From Rhodoferax sp. UBA6134 (GTDB taxonomy: Bacteria; Pseudomonadota; Gammaproteobacteria; Burkholderiales; Burkholderiaceae_C): DNA of 8,991 bases. How positions within the stretch are numbered: position 1 is the first letter of the stretch; the number at the start of each line of letters is the position of its first letter. Below the pieces are notes generated by a model. That model made no database searches, had not been told where the DNA came from, and was given only the letters and a program-made list of their open reading frames with translations. Position numbers and translations under genes: made by a program. Shown piece after piece: positions 5,836-8,991 of this stretch. The DNA lies in assembly GCA_002422455.1 (NCBI GenBank), contig DIVK01000111.1:459-9449 (forward strand), given 5' to 3'.

Positions 5836-6056
5836 AGCCAGGCGCTACCGCAAAACCACTGACGCGCAACGACAAAATCGTCGACCCCATCATGCGCGTT
5901 GCTTTTGAACAACAGTTTGTGGCGTGTGAGCAACAAAGTGTGGCGATAAAGCAACAAAAAAGGTACTCCCTGGGGATAGCGGGCCGGGCGGGTCGCAGGC
6001 GCGGGAATTCACAGTTTTTCGGCCCCTCTAGTCTGTTGTTTATAGGCAACACATGA
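5832..6056 (+). CDS. uncertain 74-aa ORF between ninG and terminase
   Basis: The ORF starts at ATG 5832 with AAGGAGGG at 5821-5828 and overlaps both neighbours in ATGA (5832-5835 and 6053-6056), which argues that it is translated. Residues 24-42 contain a seven-residue repeat: F-EQQFVA, C-EQQSVA, I-KQQ. The C-terminal third (GRAGRRRGNSQFFGPSSLLFIGNT) is arginine- and glycine-rich, then hydrophobic, and looks unlike a folded domain. I recognise no family. The same DNA contains 21-bp repeats and G+C-rich sequence where a cos region would be expected, so the ORF may be a short coupling peptide, a real small phage protein, or a chance frame over a cis-acting site. It occupies the place where lambdoid phages carry Q and lysis genes but resembles neither. 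Confidence 0.5.
   Translation: MKPGATAKPLTRNDKIVDPIMRVAFEQQFVACEQQSVAIKQQKRYSLGIAGRAGRRRGNSQFFGPSSLLFIGNT
5907..5963. repeat. three imperfect 21-bp direct repeats upstream of terS
   Basis: Copies begin at 5907, 5928 and 5949, each with a (G/A)A(A/G)CAACA core. The first two match at 14 of 18 positions and both end in TGTGGCG; the third is shorter. Flanking them, GTTGCTTT (5898-5905) is the exact reverse complement of AAAGCAAC (5948-5955). A further GGCAACA lies at 6045-6051 with TGTTG opposite at 6034-6038. Repeats just before a Nu1-like terminase gene recall lambda cosB, where the small subunit binds repeated R sites. That role is inference; they may only reflect the heptad coding repeat. 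Confidence 0.55.
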
Positions 6057-6562
6057 GCCAGAAACCAGCCCCCCTGACATCCAGCGTGCGCATCGGCAGC
6101 AAGGCCGCGTGCGCGGAATTCTTTGATGTCTCGTTGCCCACCATTGAGGCGTGGATTCGCCGGGGCATGCCCGTGGTGCAGCGGGGGGCGAAGGGCATTG
6201 CCTGGGAGATTGACCTGCATGCCGCCGCGCAATGGCGCTTTGCCGGGCCTACCGACAGCGAAGCCGACCCGGACAGCATGAGCCCCGGCGACCGCAAGGC
6301 CTGGTACGAGGGCGAGACAAAGCGCCGCGACCTGCAGATCCGTGATGGCGAGCTGATCCCTGCAGGCGATGTGGAGCGCGTGATTGCCACCGCCTTCGCT
6401 GCCATTGCTTCGGACATCCGCGCCATCCCCGACAACCTCGAGCGCAAATACGGCATTGCCGGGGACGTTGCTGAATCGGTGGAATCGCTGCTGCATGAAG
6501 CCATGGATGCGATGGCCGACAGACTTTCAAAACTGGCGCCTGTGGGCGGGGGTGACGAATGA
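6053..6562 (+). CDS. terminase small subunit, Nu1-like
   Basis: This 169-aa protein recognises phage DNA and brings the large subunit to the packaging start site. Residues 11-45 (VRIGSKAACAEFFDVSLPTI, then EAWIRRGMPVVQRG) form the winged helix-turn-helix of the Nu1/DUF1441-type small terminases, followed by WEIDLHAAAQWRF (51-63). Residues 80-115 (DRKAWYEGETKRRDLQIRDGELIPAGDVERV) are a helical region also typical of the family. The C-terminal part (130-160) is acidic and helical and probably contacts TerL. ATG 6053 overlaps the previous stop; only a weak ATAGG precedes it, so coupling is likely. The stop overlaps the terL start in ATGA (6559-6562). The size and paired position with a GpA-type subunit make the call firm. 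Confidence 0.9.
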   Translation: MSQKPAPLTSSVRIGSKAACAEFFDVSLPTIEAWIRRGMPVVQRGAKGIAWEIDLHAAAQWRFAGPTDSEADPDSMSPGDRKAWYEGETKRRDLQIRDGELIPAGDVERVIATAFAAIASDIRAIPDNLERKYGIAGDVAESVESLLHEAMDAMADRLSKLAPVGGGDE

Positions 6563-8664
6563 CCGCCTTCACCAGCGCAGCCCCCATCGTCCGCGCAGCC
6601 GCTTACGCCTTCAGGCCACCGCGCCGCACCAGCGTCAGCCAGGGTGCTGCTGATTCGCTGGTGATTCGCCAGCCTGGGGGCTACTCGGGGCCATGGTCGG
6701 CCACTGAAACGCCCTACATGATCGAACCTATGGACATGCTGGCCAGCCGCAAGCATGAGGCTGTGTGCTTTGTCGGACCTGCACGCAGCGGCAAAACGCT
6801 CGGCCTCTTGGACTCTTGGTTTGCCCGCAACGTCACCAGCGACCCTGGCGACATGCTGATCATTCAAATGAGCCAGGAAAAGGCCCGCGAGTTTTCCAAA
6901 ATCCGCATCGACCGCGCAATTCGCAACAGCCCCAAGCTGGCAGACCTCATGAGCCAGCGCGGGCACGACGACAACACGCACGACAAGCTATTCAAGCATG
7001 GCATGTGGGTCAAGATCGGCTGGCCATCCGCCACGCAGCTCTCATCGTCCGATTACCGCTATGTTGCCCTGACCGATTACGACCGCATGCCGGACAACAT
7101 CGACGGCGAAGGCCCGGCCTACGCGCTGGGCTTGAAGCGCACGCAAACCTTCCTGAGCCGGGGCATGTGCATGGTCGAATCCTCGCCGGGCCGGGAATAC
7201 ACCGACCCGCACTGGCGCCCGCAAACACCGCACGAGGCGCCCCCAGCTTCCGGCATCGTCGGCATCTACAACCGATCCGACCGGCGCCGCTGGTACTGGC
7301 AATGCCCCGATTGCAGCGAGTATTTCGAGGCCGCGCCGGGCCTGGGCCTGTTTTCCACCCTGCCGGCCGAAGCTGAACTGATGGACATGGTGCGCTCCGC
7401 CAAACTCAACGACCTGGCAGACAAACACGCTGTCGTCGTGTGCCCGCACTGCGCCAGCATCATCGAGCAGCGCCACAAACCGCACCTCAACCGCATCGAA
7501 ACCGCCCGCTGGGTGGCCGATGGCCAGACCGTCAACAGCGACGGAGAAGTGCTGGGCGAAGTGCCGCGCTCCAGTATTGCCGGGTATTGGCTGGGCGGGG
7601 TGGCAGCGGCTTATCAAAAGTGGGACTCGCTGATCCTGCGCTACCTGCAAGGCCTGCGCGAACTGGCCCTGTCGGGTTCCGACCTCACGCTGAAGGCAAC
7701 GATCAACACCGACCAGGGCGCGCCCTACCTGCCGCGCCACCTGATCGCGGACAAAGAGGCGGGCGTGCAAGACCGGCTCGAAGACCTGCAGCAATTCCAC
7801 GTCCCTGACGACGCCCGCTTTCTGGTGGCCACGGTGGACATTCAGGGCGGGCAGAGCGGGCGCTTTGTGGTCGAAGTGCGCGCCTTTGGTGTGCACCTTG
7901 AATCGTGGCTGGTTGACCGGTATGCCATATGGGTTACCGAGCGCAAAGGCCAGGCGGCCAAAGTCGATCCAGCAGGCTACGCCGAAGACTGGGACTTGCT
8001 GAATGCCAAAGTAGTGCAGGCCACCTACAAAACAAACACTGGGCGCGAGCTGCGCGTATTGCGCACCGCCGTTGATACCGGCGGCGAAGACGGCGTAAGC
8101 CACAACGCTTATTCGTGGTATCGCCGCCTGCGCAAGCTGGGGCTGTCCAGCCGCGTCCTGCTGGTCAAAGGCGCCTCCTATGGCGTGGAAAAGCACGCCA
8201 CAGAAAAGCCCGTCACCAAAGGCAATGCCCGGCTGAACAACGGCAAGCCCATGCACGACATGGCCGTGTGGATGGTCAACACCGACTACTTCAAGGACAT
8301 CGTGGCGGCCAATTTGCGCCGCAAAGTCCCTGGCCCCGGCTTCTTCCATGCCCCGCGATGGGCGCCGCAAAGCTACTTCGAAGAGCTGCGCGCCGAAGTG
8401 CGCAACGCCTCTGGCAAGTGGCAAAAAATTCACGCCCGCAACGAGGCGCTCGATCTGTGGGTGTACGCCCTGGCCGTGTGCGAATCGCTCGGCTGTGGCC
8501 CCAAGGGCCGGATGAACTGGGACAACCCGCCCGCCTGGGCGCGGCCCCTGCCGGACAACAGCGAATTGATCACGACTGAAGAACGGCGGGCAGAGCAAAA
8601 AGCCCGCACAACGCCAGCGGCCAACACCAACGAAGGAGGGTGGGATTTTGAACGACGCACTTGA
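6559..8664 (+). CDS. terminase large subunit, GpA family
   Basis: This 701-aa protein is the packaging motor and nuclease that cuts concatemeric DNA and pumps it into proheads. The N-terminal ATPase has Walker A GPARSGKT (73-80), a Walker B-like YVALTDYDRMPDN (168-180) and an ESSPG coupling motif (207-211). A zinc-binding insert is formed by CPDC (249-252) and CPHC (295-298). The RNase H-like nuclease follows, with acidic residues in VATVDIQGG (423-431, D427), AVDTGG (504-509, D506) and the family signature ARNEALDLWVYALAV (626-640, D632). The length and motif order fit lambda GpA (PF05876), a group that generally uses cos ends. The last 35 residues are polar and disordered, and their codons carry the next gene's ribosome binding site. 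ATG 6559 overlaps the terS stop. No truncation is seen. Confidence 0.96.
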   Translation: MTAFTSAAPIVRAAAYAFRPPRRTSVSQGAADSLVIRQPGGYSGPWSATETPYMIEPMDMLASRKHEAVCFVGPARSGKTLGLLDSWFARNVTSDPGDMLIIQMSQEKAREFSKIRIDRAIRNSPKLADLMSQRGHDDNTHDKLFKHGMWVKIGWPSATQLSSSDYRYVALTDYDRMPDNIDGEGPAYALGLKRTQTFLSRGMCMVESSPGREYTDPHWRPQTPHEAPPASGIVGIYNRSDRRRWYWQCPDCSEYFEAAPGLGLFSTLPAEAELMDMVRSAKLNDLADKHAVVVCPHCASIIEQRHKPHLNRIETARWVADGQTVNSDGEVLGEVPRSSIAGYWLGGVAAAYQKWDSLILRYLQGLRELALSGSDLTLKATINTDQGAPYLPRHLIADKEAGVQDRLEDLQQFHVPDDARFLVATVDIQGGQSGRFVVEVRAFGVHLESWLVDRYAIWVTERKGQAAKVDPAGYAEDWDLLNAKVVQATYKTNTGRELRVLRTAVDTGGEDGVSHNAYSWYRRLRKLGLSSRVLLVKGASYGVEKHATEKPVTKGNARLNNGKPMHDMAVWMVNTDYFKDIVAANLRRKVPGPGFFHAPRWAPQSYFEELRAEVRNASGKWQKIHARNEALDLWVYALAVCESLGCGPKGRMNWDNPPAWARPLPDNSELITTEERRAEQKARTTPAANTNEGGWDFERRT
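8633..8650 (+). promoter_or_regulatory. strong ribosome binding site and TTG start for the Mor-like gene
   Basis: AAGGAGGG at 8633-8640 is seven bases before TTG 8648-8650. The start lies 17 bases inside the terL coding end, so the two genes overlap in different frames. The site sets the start, since no ATG occurs in this frame until 8732. Confidence 0.75.
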
Positions 8665-8991
8665 AAACAGCCTGACATTGCAGAGCGACGTGGAAGTGAT
8701 TTTGCTGGAATGCCACCGGGACCGGCCTGGCATGTTCGCGCAAGGCATGACGCGCGAAGTGCTGGCCGCGCTGGCATCGCGCGTGGCGGGGCAACTGGGG
8801 CCGCTGATCTCGGGCCGCTACGTCTCGCACCGCTACGCCATGGAGCAGATGCAGCGGGAGCAGCGCAACGAGGCCGTCTGGGCCGCGTTCACCGGCAACA
8901 ACTACGGGGAACTGATGCGCCGCTTCGGCCTTTCGCGCCGGCTGGTGTACGCCATCATCGCGCAAAAGCGCAAGGCTCAATTGCCGCAGTA
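8648..8991 (+). CDS. Mor-family transcription activator (runs to the right edge)
   Basis: The frame starts at TTG 8648 and runs for 114 codons, with only TA of the next codon in the window. If the next base is A or G this is the stop, giving a protein of about 114 aa, close to the usual Mor/C size. Residues 17-60 are helical (EVILLECHRD, then TREVLAALASRVAGQLGPLISGRYV), matching the Mor dimerisation part. Residues 73-109 (RNEAVWAAFTGNNYGEL, then MRRFGLSRRLVYAIIAQKRK) are the helix-turn-helix, with the FTGNNYGEL and LVYAII signatures of the family. In Mu, Mor and C bind promoters and recruit RNA polymerase for middle and late transcription. Here the gene follows terL within the packaging operon. 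It may control late genes of this phage; that is inference from family and position. Confidence 0.85.
   Translation, partial: MNDALENSLTLQSDVEVILLECHRDRPGMFAQGMTREVLAALASRVAGQLGPLISGRYVSHRYAMEQMQREQRNEAVWAAFTGNNYGELMRRFGLSRRLVYAIIAQKRKAQLPQ

Noticed and set aside
5507..6496. 329-codon open frame on the - strand across ninG and terS
   Set aside because: It crosses two well-supported + strand genes and has a low-complexity product rich in Arg, Pro and Cys.
7042..8748. 568-codon open frame on the - strand opposite the large terminase gene
   Set aside because: The + strand gene has full ATPase, zinc and nuclease motifs. The antisense frame is open because of the G/C-rich third positions of terL, and its product shows no recognisable domain.
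1..8991. CRISPR array, tRNA/rRNA gene, insertion sequence or attachment site
   Set aside because: Reading both strands I saw no regularly spaced long direct repeats with unique spacers, no tRNA-like cloverleaf, no transposase and no integrase; the short repeats seen are described individually.

Overview
The window is part of the genome of a tailed, lambda-like temperate phage or prophage. All recognisable genes lie on the + strand. The high G+C content, G/C-rich third codon positions and protein styles (DUF1376 protein, TOPRIM-helicase, NinB, NinG, Nu1-like TerS, GpA-type TerL, Mor-family protein) suggest a betaproteobacterial host such as a Burkholderiales/Comamonadaceae member. That host assignment is inference; no bacterial chromosomal gene, integrase, tRNA or attachment site is visible.

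Layout. (a) 1-546: a small phage ORF ending at 135, a roughly 100-base stretch with an imperfect hairpin, and an unrecognised protein. (b) 560-3629: the replication module. It holds a DUF1376/YdaU-type protein with a proline-threonine linker and internal DNA repeats, a free-standing HNH endonuclease with a C-terminal helix-turn-helix, and a TOPRIM primase-helicase whose zinc ligands are missing. (c) 3626-5835: an accessory and recombination block with a 66-aa ORF, an orphan beta-class DNA methyltransferase, a small MazG/dATP-dGTP pyrophosphohydrolase-like protein, NinB and NinG. (d) 5832-6056: a 74-codon ORF of uncertain status carrying three 21-bp imperfect repeats directly upstream of the terminase genes, where a cos site would be expected. 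(e) 6053-8664: small and large terminase subunits. (f) 8648 to the end: a Mor-family transcription activator whose stop lies at or just past the edge.

Almost every junction from 1399 to 8664 is a stop/start overlap (ATGA, TTGA, GTGA) or a gap of a few bases, so the window reads as one long co-transcribed and translationally coupled operon. The expected logic is: the DUF1376 protein and TOPRIM-helicase start and drive replication, NinB/NinG process recombination intermediates, the methyltransferase modifies phage DNA, and TerS/TerL package concatemers. The usual lambdoid Q antiterminator and lysis cassette are absent between the nin-like block and terminase. The Mor-like gene behind terL is the only recognisable transcription factor and is a candidate for late-gene control.

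The most unusual signals are the repeat cluster inside the DUF1376 gene (candidate origin), the repeats before terS (candidate cos/TerS binding region), the zinc-less primase domain, the sharp A+T-rich switch inside ninB, and the Mor-like gene embedded in the packaging operon.
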